From CF-118 sp035689345 (GTDB taxonomy: Bacteria; Chloroflexota; Dormibacteria; Dormibacterales; Dormibacteraceae), in contig DASSLR010000068.1 in NCBI GenBank assembly GCA_035689345.1, positions 1 through 29,304 of the forward strand: a stretch of DNA of 29,304 nucleotides, read 5' to 3'. The stretch's first letter is position 1, and every line of letters starts with the position of its first letter. Below, one piece after another: positions 1 to 7,859 of the stretch. The notes below the pieces were generated by a model that worked only from the letters and a program-made list of their open reading frames with translations, did not search any database and had not been told where the DNA came from. The translations under genes and the position numbers were made by a program.

Positions 1-346
1 GGCCCGATGTGTGCGTGACGAGATGGCGCAGCGTCACGTCGCGCCGCCACGGCCTTCGATCGCCGGGCCTCGCGAACTCCGGCAGCACGGCGTGCAGGGG
101 CTCGTCCACGGCCAGGAGGCCGCGATCGACGCAGGCCATCATGGCGGCGACGGTCACCGGTTTGGTGATGGAGGCGATGCTCCACAGCGTGTCCGCGCGG
201 GCATGGACCGCGCGTTTGCGGTCGGCCAGGCCCACGTAGCCCTCGAACACCACCTCACCGCGGCGCCCGATCCGCAGCGCCGCGCCGGGGATGACGCCTT
301 CATCCTCCCAGTCCGAGACGAGGTCGAATGCGGGGTTGGTTGGCAT
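1..346 (-). CDS. Serine hydrolase, beta-lactamase class C / PBP4*-like family (N-terminal part, cut by window edge)
   Basis: The frame starts at the ATG at 346 and runs off the left edge with 115 codons and no stop. The early residues read VIPGAALRIGRRGEV, the usual start of the beta-lactamase-related serine hydrolase fold. Catalytic SxxK is visible as S59-I-T-K62 within WSIASITKPVT, and the visible part ends in LRHLVTHTSG, a conserved family block. Family members are esterases, D-aminopeptidases or penicillin-binding-like enzymes using an acylated serine, so the substrate cannot be told from this fragment. The Tyr-x-Asn motif and the C-terminal KTG-like motif would lie outside the window. 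No signal peptide is seen, so a cytoplasmic enzyme is more likely than a secreted one. The family call is firm; the function is open. Confidence 0.88.
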   Translation of the reverse strand, partial: MPTNPAFDLVSDWEDEGVIPGAALRIGRRGEVVFEGYVGLADRKRAVHARADTLWSIASITKPVTVAAMMACVDRGLLAVDEPLHAVLPEFARPGDRRPWRRDVTLRHLVTHTSG

Positions 347-388
347 TGAGTCCCTGGCTATCTTGGCGGGGCGCTCAGGTCGGCGCAC

Positions 389-427
389 AAAAAAGTGGAG
401 CGGCGCAGGGGTGGGGCGCCGCTCCAC
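389..427 (-). terminator. Intrinsic (Rho-independent) terminator
   Basis: On the minus strand a perfect 11-bp stem (GTGGAGCGGCG paired with CGCCGCTCCAC, 395-405 with 417-427) has an 11-nt loop and is followed at once by six U (389-394). It lies about 20 nt past the stop of the small membrane protein at 446-703 and should end that transcript before the serine hydrolase gene. Confidence 0.88.
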
Positions 428-445
428 GCACGCGGGAGAGAGCTG

Positions 446-703
446 CTAGAAGGCGGTCTGCTTGTGCTTGCTGGTCTGGGTGACGCTCGGCCCGCTCTGC
501 AAGCCCTTGCCGCTGTCCTGGTTCAGGACGCTGCCCGGGGCCGGGTGCACGACCACCGGAGGCTTGGTCACGTTCGAGCTGCCCATGCCGCTGGTCACGA
601 GCACGCCGGCGATCGCCAGACATGCCGCGGCCAGAAGCGCCGCCAGGATGATGCCGAGCTGCCTGTAGCTCCTCGCTCCGTCAAACGTCCGTCTCGCTTC
701 CAT
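446..703 (-). CDS. Small single-pass membrane protein of unknown function (85 aa)
   Basis: I do not recognise a family. The chain has a short basic N-terminus (MEARRTFDGARSYRQ), one hydrophobic segment at about residues 16-38, and a polar, Pro/Ser/Gln-rich tail of about 45 residues predicted to lie outside the membrane. An uncleaved anchor is more likely than a secretion signal. The gene is supported by an AGGAGCGAGG ribosome-binding region a few bases upstream of the ATG and by a strong terminator just past the stop, so it is probably a real single-gene transcript. It follows the ATPase-cyclase gene in the same direction, separated by 118 bases and a hairpin, so it may be transcribed separately. 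Function unknown. Confidence 0.7.
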   Translation of the reverse strand: MEARRTFDGARSYRQLGIILAALLAAACLAIAGVLVTSGMGSSNVTKPPVVVHPAPGSVLNQDSGKGLQSGPSVTQTSKHKQTAF

Positions 704-774
704 CGCTTTACCTCGCTCCTTTTATTTGGCCGGTGCCTGAGGCGAGCGTATGGACGCGAGAAGCCAGCTCCTAT

Positions 775-800
775 GTCACGCGACACACGTCGCGAGTGAC
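775..800 (-). terminator. Hairpin past the ATPase-cyclase stop; possible terminator without U-tract
   Basis: GTCACGCGAC (775-784) can pair with GTCGCGAGTGAC (789-800), giving ten base pairs, a 2-nt bulge and a 4-nt loop. It begins 22 nt past the stop of the cyclase gene. No U-run follows, so it may protect the mRNA 3' end, act as an operator for the 85-aa gene, or be incidental. Confidence 0.35.
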
Positions 801-821
801 GTTCAGCACAGAACGATCAGG

Positions 822-3800
822 TCAGCTCAGGCGGTACGCGGGCACCGGTTGCGAGAAGCCTTTCAGCTCGAGCATCTCCTGACGTGCATCGACCCGATCA
901 CGCAGCCGGCGCCAGGCTTCTTCGCTCAGCACTATCTGGTTCGGTCCCGCCTGCGCCTGCAACCGTGATGCTAGGTTGGTCGTCTCTCCCAGCACGCTGA
1001 GGTTGGCATCCTTGCTCAGGCGACCCACGATCGCGGGTCCCGTGGCGATGCCGATCCCAAGCGCGATCCCCATGTAGCGCGCGCGATCGCGCATCGCAAT
1101 GGCCGCGCGCAGTGCGTGACTGGCGTGATCCACAGACGCGCCGCTGACGTTGAACGTCGCCATCACGGCGTCACCGGCGAACTTGTCGACCGTTCCGTGA
1201 TGACGCGCCACCTCGCGTGCAGCCGAGCGCTGCAGCGAGGAGATCTTGTCCGCCATGGCGGCCGGGGCCATCGAGTGGCTCATCTCGGTGTAGCCGCGGA
1301 TGTCGGCGAACAGCACGGTCACGAACCGCTCGCCGGTGGCGCCTGGCTCGGCCACCTTGGCCGGCGGTTCGACCTCTTCGAGCTTGATGTCCAGCCGGCG
1401 AGCAAGCTCGCGCGCCTGCTGCTGCTGCGACCAGTGCTCACGCTCGACAGCGCTGGTCATCACCTGCTGCAGAATTCTCGTGGCGCCTTCTCGGGTGCCT
1501 GAGCGCGCCGCCGCCTCCGCGAGCGCCAGCAGTGCGCGATTGGCGAAGAGCCAGGCTCCGACGCGGCTTGCCTGCTCGACCACCGGCGGGGCGGTGGCCA
1601 GGACTGTGGCGTAGTCCTGCCTGGCCCGAGCGATGTCAACTCGCACCGCCTGGAGAAACGCGTTCTCGGGCGCGTGACGCAGCTGTTCATCCACGAAATC
1701 GACAGCCCCGATGTCGACGAGAGCCTGCAGCGCAAGCGCTCGCTCGAGCGGCCACGGCCATTCGCCCACGAGGTCCTCGACCGGATGTGCGTCGGCCACG
1801 CGATGCCCGTCGTCGCCAGAGGCCACCGCCAGCTGCAGCTCTGCGCCCCAACGCGAAAGCCGGTCCTGCTTGTCCAAGGCGATATCTGCCGGCGGCAATG
1901 AACGGCGCGCGTCCTCGACGCGACCCAGCGAGGCATAGGCGTGCACCAGCGTGCAGTTGGTCCAGAACACGCTGGCTGCCCACTCGCGGCTGGCAGACGC
2001 CTGGCGGGCCGCTTCCGCGATCTCGGCGGCGCGCGCCGGAAAGCCCTGGCCGATCGCGATCATCGCCTGGCAGTTGAGTGTCCAGAAGTGATTTGGATCG
2101 ACCGCTCGCATGCGCTCGAGCCGGGCAGGCACCTCGTCCCACCGCTCCAGCGGAAGGAACGGCAGTGTGTTGTTCATGGCGGCGAGGGCGAACCAGCTCC
2201 AACCTCGCTCGAGCGCGGCGGCGGCGGAGCGATCCAGCCAGTCGGTGGCGATGTCGACGCGGCCGTCGCATGCGAAACCGAGTCCGATCAAGTTCTGGGC
2301 ACCGACCAGCGCCCGCGGAGACCCACTCGCCTCGGCGGCCGCCAGGCCCTTTTGGGCCAGCGCGGTGCAGCCCGGCCCGTCGAGCTGAACGATCCGAAAG
2401 TACGCCGCGAGGTTGTAGGCGTCCGCCAGCTCGGAGCTCGCCCCCAGCGGCTCGATGACGGCGATCGCCTTCTGGAGCTCTGACTCCGCCAGGGCCCTAC
2501 GCATCCGCGCGTAGTAGGAGCTGGCGAGGGCGACGCGCACCCGCGCCGCGTCGACCTGCCGCCCGTCTTCTTCGTAGAGCCGGACCGCATCTTCGAGATG
2601 CTTCTCGGCCGCCGCCGCTGCGCCCGCGCGCGCGGCGTACAGCAGGGTCCTCCCGAGCCTCTGCAGCAGGTCGGCTCGGCTCGACGAGTCCCGCACGTAC
2701 GGCAGGGCACGTTCGTAGAGCTCGGCCGCGTCGGCCATCGCCCATATCTCCTCCGCCCTGGCCGCGGCCTCCATGCAGAGCGGAACCGCGTGCGCGGCCC
2801 GGCCGGCCGCGATGAGGTGACCCGCGACCGTGGCCGGGTTGCTGTCGGGCTGTGCGCCTAACGCGTCGGCGGCGCGGCGGTGAAGCTCCTGGCGCTCGGT
2901 CGACACCAGGTCCTGGTAAACCGCGTCCCGGGTCAGTGAATGCCTGAAGTGGTAGACCCCCCCGCCGCCGGCGTCCTCGCGCACGAGCTGCTGCTCGATG
3001 CAAGCCCTCAGCGCGCCTTGCACCGTGGGCATGTCCTGGCCGGCGACCAACATCAGCGCGGAGTCCTGGAAGGTGTCGCCCAGCACGGCCGCCGCCCGGA
3101 GCATCCTCAGCTGGTCCGGGCCGAGCCTCTCGAGGCGCAGCAGGATGGCGTCGCGTACCGTGGCCGGCAGCTTGAAGTCGCTCAGCTCCTTGCGCTCCCA
3201 GCCGCGATCGGTGCGGAAGATGTCACCTCGGTCGAGCGCCTCCTTGATCAGCTCCTCGAGGACGAACGGGTTGCCCTCGCTGCGTTCGTGCAGGAGGGCG
3301 CTCACATCCGAACGGCCAGGCTCGTCGAGGATGGCTTCGACCACGGACCCGACCTCTCGCGCGTCAAGGGGACGGAGCTCGATCACCTGGGCGAGGCCGT
3401 TGCGGCGCCACGCCTGGATGGCGTTGACCAGCGGATGCTTGCGACCTAGCTCTTCGGCACGATACGTGCCCAGCAACAGGACCCCCACTCCCTCGACGCG
3501 ACGCGCCAGGTAGTCGATGAGCTCGAGGGTCGAAGGGTCGGCGCCATGCAGGTCTTCGATGACCAGGAGCAGGCCGGAATCACCCGCCACCACCTCGAGG
3601 AGCTGCAACATCGCCTCGAAGAACCGCAGCCTGGCGTGGCCGGGCTCGCCTCCGTCGGCCGGCGCCGGTCCGAGTCTTGGGAACAGATTGCCGAGCTCCG
3701 CTGCCGAATGGCCGAGCCGGCTGCGCAGCGTCCGCAGGTTCGCGCGCGCGATGTAGTTGCCCATTGCTTCGACCAGGGGCAGATACGGCATCGCCATCGC

Positions 3801-4016
3801 GGATTCGGAGCACACCCCGCTCAGCACTGTCATGCCAAGCCCCCGCGCGCGCTCGCCGGCCTCTGTGGCGAGCCGCGTCTTGCCGATGCCGGCATCTCCA
3901 GCGAGCAGAACGACCCGCCCCTCACCCCGGGCCGTCGCCAGCAGCGCGTCCTCGAGCTCGATCAGCTCGCCTTCCCTACCCACCAGCACCGGGCACAGCG
4001 CCCTGACCGCTTGCAC
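822..4016 (-). CDS. AAA/STAND-type ATPase with TPR-like repeats and C-terminal class III adenylate/guanylate cyclase domain
   Basis: A 1064-aa multidomain signalling protein. Residues 10-290 form a P-loop ATPase with Walker A GDAGIGKT (40-47) and Walker B-like LLLVIEDLHGAD. The middle (about 380-880) is Ala/Leu-rich helical repeat, TPR-like. The last 170 residues are a class III nucleotide cyclase domain. Both metal-binding aspartates are present (FADIRGYT and KFAGDAV), as are the substrate-selecting Lys of KFAGD and the transition-state Asn and Arg of TNLASRL, so it looks catalytically competent for cNMP synthesis. The chosen start is the GTG at 4016, 13 nt past the TfuA gene's stop; the frame stays open further upstream only where it overlaps that gene. 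It is the last gene of the YcaO/TfuA unit. Its activating input and its substrate (ATP or GTP) are not visible. Confidence 0.87.
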   Translation of the reverse strand: MQAVRALCPVLVGREGELIELEDALLATARGEGRVVLLAGDAGIGKTRLATEAGERARGLGMTVLSGVCSESAMAMPYLPLVEAMGNYIARANLRTLRSRLGHSAAELGNLFPRLGPAPADGGEPGHARLRFFEAMLQLLEVVAGDSGLLLVIEDLHGADPSTLELIDYLARRVEGVGVLLLGTYRAEELGRKHPLVNAIQAWRRNGLAQVIELRPLDAREVGSVVEAILDEPGRSDVSALLHERSEGNPFVLEELIKEALDRGDIFRTDRGWERKELSDFKLPATVRDAILLRLERLGPDQLRMLRAAAVLGDTFQDSALMLVAGQDMPTVQGALRACIEQQLVREDAGGGGVYHFRHSLTRDAVYQDLVSTERQELHRRAADALGAQPDSNPATVAGHLIAAGRAAHAVPLCMEAAARAEEIWAMADAAELYERALPYVRDSSSRADLLQRLGRTLLYAARAGAAAAAEKHLEDAVRLYEEDGRQVDAARVRVALASSYYARMRRALAESELQKAIAVIEPLGASSELADAYNLAAYFRIVQLDGPGCTALAQKGLAAAEASGSPRALVGAQNLIGLGFACDGRVDIATDWLDRSAAAALERGWSWFALAAMNNTLPFLPLERWDEVPARLERMRAVDPNHFWTLNCQAMIAIGQGFPARAAEIAEAARQASASREWAASVFWTNCTLVHAYASLGRVEDARRSLPPADIALDKQDRLSRWGAELQLAVASGDDGHRVADAHPVEDLVGEWPWPLERALALQALVDIGAVDFVDEQLRHAPENAFLQAVRVDIARARQDYATVLATAPPVVEQASRVGAWLFANRALLALAEAAARSGTREGATRILQQVMTSAVEREHWSQQQQARELARRLDIKLEEVEPPAKVAEPGATGERFVTVLFADIRGYTEMSHSMAPAAMADKISSLQRSAAREVARHHGTVDKFAGDAVMATFNVSGASVDHASHALRAAIAMRDRARYMGIALGIGIATGPAIVGRLSKDANLSVLGETTNLASRLQAQAGPNQIVLSEEAWRRLRDRVDARQEMLELKGFSQPVPAYRLS

Positions 4017-4029
4017 GATGCCGGGAATC

Positions 4030-5388
4030 CTAGCCCTGGGTGCCCGCCTTCGCCGGTGCGGCGTTGACAAAGCAATACTCGCGGGCGAGACACCGCATGA
4101 ACGAGACGCGGCCGGTGAATCCGAGCCGGGTGCAATACGCGTCCACGTCCGCGGGCGTGGGCTGTCCCAGGCGATCCTCGAAATACCAACGCAGCAGCTC
4201 GGCCTCGCCGGTGCCGGCATCTGCGACCGTGGCTTCCTCGAGTCCCAGGGCGGCCAGCGCAGCCTGCTTGCGGCGGGCCCGCTCGACCAGACGCGGGTAG
4301 TCGCCGGCCACGCGCAGCTGGTCGAGGTAATACCCGCTCGCGTCGAAGGCGGCAACGCTCTTGATCCAGCTGACGCGGGCCTCGTCCTCCAGCAACGCTC
4401 CTAGCTGGGCGTCGTTCAGACGATTGGCGCTCATCCAGGCTTGCCTGCTGCGTTCGTCCTTGACCTCGTGCTCTCGCCACAGCCGCTGAGCGGCACGGGC
4501 ACGCTGAGGGCCTGGGTCCGCCATGCCCTGGACGTAGGAGTGCTTGACTGCAAGGGCTCGAAGGAGGGCCGCCTCGTGCATGCGGAGAATGCCCTCCCCC
4601 TCGAGCCGCAGCTCGTCGAGAACGTCGCTCGAATAGACGGTCCCTGCGTCGTCGGTGTCGCCCGCGAGCCGCCAAGTGGACTCCCACATCGCGGAGTTCT
4701 CGAACCAGTACGTGACCTGCTTCGGCGCAAGGCCCGCCGCCAGCCGCTCGCGGATCGCCCGCAGCATGGCCAGGGCGTCGGCGTGCTTGAGAGACGACCG
4801 GCCCGCCGGCAGCCATTCCCGGAGAGCTGTCAGCTCCCCTGGGGGCGCGCCAAGCTCGGCCGCGCACCGGACGACCGTTGCGTAATTGCGGTCCGGGTAA
4901 AAGAGACTCTTCGCCGCCGCCTCGAGCATGGCGCGAGTCGCCTGGCTCACCACGCCCGTCGCCTGGGCGCGAGCAAGTGTGTGGCGGATGTCGACCATCG
5001 CCTCCGATCCCGCACGGAATCCAACCTCGGCAGGGCCGTGTGCCACCGCCACCTCGTCGTCGTCCTCGAGACCGCCATCGAGGTACGCCTCGAAGATCTG
5101 GCCGACGCCCTCCATGCCAAACGCCTCGAGCTCGGCCGCGCGAAGAGCGCCCATGCTGGCGGCGCCGAAAACGTGGATCCCCTGGCTCATCGCCCACAGG
5201 ATCTCCTTGTGCCGCACTGACGGCTCGCGCTCGAAGTAGCCGTCGATGATGCCGATCACCGGCGGACCGCGCCTCGCGGCGCGGTAGACATCGCCTTCCG
5301 CCGCCGGCGGCCGGTACTCCGCGTTCAGCTCGGTCAGCGCCTCGTCTGCGCTCAGAGTCGGACCGGTGAAAACGACGACGGCGCTCAC
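4030..5388 (-). CDS. TfuA-like protein (partner of YcaO)
   Basis: The N-terminal half carries the TfuA core: VFTGPTLS at residues 6-13, then IIDGYFE, HKEILWAMSQGIHVFGA and SMGALRAAELEAFGM, followed by an acidic DDDEVAVAHGPAE block. TfuA proteins work with YcaO enzymes in backbone thioamidation, shown for methyl-coenzyme M reductase in methanogens and in thioviridamide-type RiPP clusters, and are thought to help deliver sulfur or recruit partners. At 452 aa this protein is longer than compact TfuA proteins; the extra 230 or so C-terminal residues are helical and not recognised. It starts with the GTG at 5388, overlapping the YcaO stop by 4 nt (GTGA), so translation of the two is coupled. The target peptide or protein is unknown, and no McrA is present in the window. 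Confidence 0.87.
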   Translation of the reverse strand: MSAVVVFTGPTLSADEALTELNAEYRPPAAEGDVYRAARRGPPVIGIIDGYFEREPSVRHKEILWAMSQGIHVFGAASMGALRAAELEAFGMEGVGQIFEAYLDGGLEDDDEVAVAHGPAEVGFRAGSEAMVDIRHTLARAQATGVVSQATRAMLEAAAKSLFYPDRNYATVVRCAAELGAPPGELTALREWLPAGRSSLKHADALAMLRAIRERLAAGLAPKQVTYWFENSAMWESTWRLAGDTDDAGTVYSSDVLDELRLEGEGILRMHEAALLRALAVKHSYVQGMADPGPQRARAAQRLWREHEVKDERSRQAWMSANRLNDAQLGALLEDEARVSWIKSVAAFDASGYYLDQLRVAGDYPRLVERARRKQAALAALGLEEATVADAGTGEAELLRWYFEDRLGQPTPADVDAYCTRLGFTGRVSFMRCLAREYCFVNAAPAKAGTQG

Positions 5389-6599
5389 GAGTTCACCGCC
5401 ATCACCGCCCGAGCTCGAGCTCCAGGCAAGTAGCCGGGCACATCGCGGTGGCCTTCAAGCCCAGGCACGACGATTCGCACCACGGGCAGGTTGAAGAATT
5501 CCTTGGTCAGGTCGACCGCGATCACCCGCTCTATGCCCACCGCTCGCAATCGCTTCAGCTCCCAATCGACGTCACCGTCCAGCGTGCTGGACTCAAAGTC
5601 GGGTGCGTCGGCGAACCTGCGGACCTTCGCTGCGTCGAGCTGCGCGCGCAGCTGTTGGAGGGCTGCGTCGTATCGCCCGCCACCGTAGCTCTCGCGGCTC
5701 GCGTCGTCCCTGGATCCTGCGATCAGTGTCAGCCGAGTCTGGGCTGCTTCCGTCAGGGCTCGCGTGAGTGCAACGGCACGAGCCGGGTGGCAGCCGGCGC
5801 CGGCGGCAGGCGGCAGCGGCCTGACCGGGTCATCGTCTCCCCGGAAGACCACGCATATGAAGGACGCGATGCCCACGTCTGAGGTCGTCTCCCACAGCAG
5901 GGTCTCCAGGCCGGCGCGATTGAACTTCTCCAGAATGGCGATGGCCGTCGGATCGTCCACGGTGGCTGGGTCGACGCTTCTCGAGTCCTGCTCGTCGCGA
6001 GCGCTGAGCTTCCAGAGCGCTGTGGCGTCGCGTTCGATGACCTCACAGACTCCATGGCTGATCGCCTCGAGCATGTGATTGCCTGACGCCAGGCCGTTGG
6101 ACGTGCTGGCGAAGCACCCGCTGCCGGCGGGTTGCGGCCACGTGTAGTCGGTGTGCACGACCTCGTAAGGAACGAATACCGATTCGTCGTTGAACAGGTC
6201 GCGGCCCTCGCACCAAAGCATCCGCCTGTTGGGATGAAACAAGCTGGTGGACCCGGCGGGCAGCTGCGTCACGTCGACCACGCGTTCCGTGTAGCGCAGC
6301 TCCTCAAAACTCGAGTGACGGAGTGGCAGCGCCATCGTCTCGGCGTGATAGCCCTCGATCGACTCCATCAGACCAGATGCTTTCGCGGCCGGTAGGTCCA
6401 CGCCCTTGCCTTGGGACACCGCAATCGACCGCGAATTGGGCCGGCAGACCATCACCACCGGAACCCCGATGGAGTCCAGACCGGTGACGTTCGCGACTCG
6501 GGTTATGCCCATGATCGGCGCCAGGCGCAGGGCGCGCCGGATGGTCGTTTCAGGCGCCACTGCGCGGTGCGTTCCCGCGCGATATTTCTTGGCAATCAC
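5385..6599 (-). CDS. YcaO-domain protein, TfuA-associated (probable peptide-backbone thioamidation enzyme)
   Basis: A 404-aa YcaO protein. Family hallmarks are visible: GKGVDLPAAKASGLMESIE (about residues 64-82) and the ATP/Mg-binding region SNGLASGN followed by EAISHGVCEVIERDA (about 167-192), then VVPGLEGH near the C-terminus. YcaO enzymes use ATP to phosphorylate a peptide amide oxygen and let a nucleophile replace it, giving azolines, macroamidines or thioamides. The Pro-rich C-terminal tail typical of azoline-forming members is absent (the end reads ARAVMAVNS), and a TfuA gene overlaps downstream, so a thioamide is the most likely product. The start is the GTG at 6599, 15 nt after the 89-aa gene; no strong ribosome-binding site is seen, so coupling to that gene is likely. 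No separate E1-like or RRE partner was recognised. Confidence 0.9.
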   Translation of the reverse strand: MIAKKYRAGTHRAVAPETTIRRALRLAPIMGITRVANVTGLDSIGVPVVMVCRPNSRSIAVSQGKGVDLPAAKASGLMESIEGYHAETMALPLRHSSFEELRYTERVVDVTQLPAGSTSLFHPNRRMLWCEGRDLFNDESVFVPYEVVHTDYTWPQPAGSGCFASTSNGLASGNHMLEAISHGVCEVIERDATALWKLSARDEQDSRSVDPATVDDPTAIAILEKFNRAGLETLLWETTSDVGIASFICVVFRGDDDPVRPLPPAAGAGCHPARAVALTRALTEAAQTRLTLIAGSRDDASRESYGGGRYDAALQQLRAQLDAAKVRRFADAPDFESSTLDGDVDWELKRLRAVGIERVIAVDLTKEFFNLPVVRIVVPGLEGHRDVPGYLPGARARAVMAVNS

Positions 6600-6614
6600 C
6601 GCGGACGGCGAGGC

Positions 6615-6884
6615 CTAGCGGGGCAGCTGACGGCCTGCCGTGAAGAGCGCGAGGCACCACCACAGGGGTCCGAAGACGTCCTCCAGGGCTTCCAGGACTT
6701 CTGGCGGCAGCTCAAACGCGAGGTGCTGCCTCTGGTGCTGCTTGAGCAGAGGCGTCAGTTTCCTTGCGAGCTCAGGCTTGAGCTTTACGGGTTTGTCGTG
6801 GTCGTCTCGCAGGAACCAGAGGTCACCGCTCGCGCCTCGAATGAGGACTCCGGTATGCCGTTCGCCACCAGCTTTCTTGGCCAT
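6615..6884 (-). CDS. Small protein (89 aa) heading the YcaO/TfuA unit; candidate substrate or accessory protein
   Basis: No family recognised. The N-terminus is basic (MAKKAGGERH), followed by an apparent beta-hairpin (TGVLIRGASGDLWFLRDD), a Lys/Glu-rich helix (KPELARKLTPLLKQHQ), an acidic helix (PPEVLEALEDVFG) and a hydrophobic tail with one Cys (PLWWCLALFTAG). A GGAGGTGA ribosome-binding site sits 9 nt before the ATG and a sigma70-like promoter sits just upstream, making this the first gene of the YcaO-TfuA-cyclase transcript. That position and size suit a modification substrate, a leader-binding partner or a chaperone. No Ser/Thr/Cys-rich core, Gly-Gly site or repeat is visible, so calling it a RiPP precursor is speculation from position only. 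Confidence 0.75.
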   Translation of the reverse strand: MAKKAGGERHTGVLIRGASGDLWFLRDDHDKPVKLKPELARKLTPLLKQHQRQHLAFELPPEVLEALEDVFGPLWWCLALFTAGRQLPR

Positions 6885-6928
6885 GACCGTTCGTCACCTC
6901 CCTGCAACGAACCGGACGCGGTGGCCGA

Positions 6929-6956
6929 ATTGTATGCGCGCCCTGCCGTCAGTCAA
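6929..6956 (-). promoter_or_regulatory. Sigma70-like promoter for the 89-aa/YcaO/TfuA/cyclase unit
   Basis: On the minus strand TTGACT (6951-6956) and TACAAT (6929-6934) are separated by 16 nt; each matches the housekeeping consensus at 5 of 6 positions. Transcription would start near 6922 and leave a leader of about 38 nt carrying the ribosome-binding site of the 89-aa gene. The -35 element overlaps the stop region of the upstream 45-aa gene. Confidence 0.7.
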
Positions 6957-7086
6957 GCCACGCGGCTTCGCACTCGAGCACGAACTGCAGCAGCTCCATC
7001 AGCTGGCGGTGCAGCGGCCGGTTGGCCTCCCGTGCCGCTCGGACCTGGGCCATCTTCTGGGCGTACAGGTGGTAGTTGTCGCTCAT
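6949..7086 (-). CDS. Small protein (45 aa) upstream of the YcaO/TfuA unit
   Basis: A short frame with a very strong start signal: AAGGAGG (7096-7102) lies 9 nt before the ATG at 7086, and the TGA stop is at 6949-6951. The peptide starts MSDNYHLYAQKMAQVRAAR and continues with an amphipathic helix (HRQLMELLQFVLECEAAW), so it is probably a helical or helix-hairpin protein with one Cys. No family is recognised and no RiPP core pattern is evident. It sits 86 nt past the Crp-family gene and 64 nt before the 89-aa gene, all in one direction, so it could be co-transcribed with either. The Shine-Dalgarno match and the helical, non-random composition argue for a real gene. Confidence 0.62.
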   Translation of the reverse strand: MSDNYHLYAQKMAQVRAAREANRPLHRQLMELLQFVLECEAAWLD

Positions 7087-7141
7087 CTCTCCCGACCTCC
7101 TTGTAAGGCCAAGCATCGAGGTGGAAGCGGGAGCGGCCTAT

Positions 7142-7160
7142 GCCGCGCATCACGCGCGGC
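7142..7160 (-). other. GC hairpin between the Crp-family gene and the 45-aa gene
   Basis: A perfect 7-bp inverted repeat (GCCGCGC and GCGCGGC) with a 5-nt loop begins 12 nt past the Crp-family stop. With no U-tract it is at best a weak or Rho-assisted terminator; it could also be an mRNA-stabilising end. Confidence 0.35.
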
Positions 7161-7172
7161 CTGTGCTGTTCG

Positions 7173-7841
7173 TCACTCCCCGCGCCGGCGCAGCTCCTCC
7201 GGGCGCAGCAGCGTGATCCGTCCGCGGTCGAGGCTGATGTAGCCGAGCGAGGCAAAGCGCGAAAGGGCCCGGTTGACGTTCTCGCGGCTGGCCCCGACCA
7301 GTCCGGCGAGGTTGGACTGCGAGAGGGCGAGCGTCTTCTCGTCCCCGGCCAGCTCGAGCAGCTTGCGCGCCACACGGCCGGGGATGTCGCGCACCGCCAG
7401 GTCGACGAACGCCTCGTCCTTGGAGCGGATGTACGAGGTCAGCACGTTCAAGACGCCCCACATCGCGGCGGGGTGCGAGCTGAGGAACGTGACCAGCGCC
7501 GGGCGGTGGATGACCAGACACTCGGTGGCGGAGAGGGCCTTCGCGTCGGCGCTTCGTGACGCCCCCTCCTCGAGCGCTCCCAGCTCCCCGAACGCGTCGC
7601 CGGCGCCCAGCACAGCGAACACCACCTCGCTCCCTGATTCGGTCGCCCGCGAGATCTTCACCTCCCCGCTCGCGAGGATCAGGAGGTGGTCGGCCGGGTC
7701 GCCTTCGCGGAACAGGTAGGAGTCCGTCGGGTACTTGCGCCAGCGCGACTCGTTCAGCAGCGCCATGAGGTCCTCGGCCGCCGCGCGGTCGAAGAGTCGT
7801 GACCGCCGGAGGAGGGCCAGCGCCTCGTCCGGCTGCTTCAT
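7173..7841 (-). CDS. Crp/Fnr-family transcriptional regulator
   Basis: A 222-aa protein with an N-terminal cyclic-nucleotide-binding beta-roll and a C-terminal Crp-type winged helix. The phosphate-binding cassette reads FGELGALEEGASRSA, keeping the Gly-Glu and Arg-Ser-Ala pattern of members that bind a cyclic nucleotide. The DNA-binding helices are in SQSNLAGLVGASRENVNRAL. No Fnr-type N-terminal cysteine cluster is seen, so an oxygen-sensing Fe-S role is unlikely. The start is the ATG at 7841 (MKQPDEA); the frame stays open upstream only by running antisense to cydA. It is divergent from cydAB with 18 nt between start codons, so it may control cydAB and itself. Two cyclase-domain proteins are encoded in the same window. 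Confidence 0.9.
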   Translation of the reverse strand: MKQPDEALALLRRSRLFDRAAAEDLMALLNESRWRKYPTDSYLFREGDPADHLLILASGEVKISRATESGSEVVFAVLGAGDAFGELGALEEGASRSADAKALSATECLVIHRPALVTFLSSHPAAMWGVLNVLTSYIRSKDEAFVDLAVRDIPGRVARKLLELAGDEKTLALSQSNLAGLVGASRENVNRALSRFASLGYISLDRGRITLLRPEELRRRGE

Positions 7842-7859
7842 GGGCCTACATTTTGGAGC

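Noticed and set aside
4017..4355. Upstream extension of the ATPase-cyclase reading frame by about 113 codons
   Set aside because: It overlaps the TfuA-like coding region out of frame, its residues are Arg/Pro/Ser-rich with no family match, and homologous ATPases begin just before VLVGREGEL.
6949..7086. Reading the 45-aa protein as a classical RiPP precursor
   Set aside because: It has no Ser/Thr/Cys-rich core, no Gly-Gly or similar leader cleavage site and ends in a helix; only its neighbourhood suggests a link.
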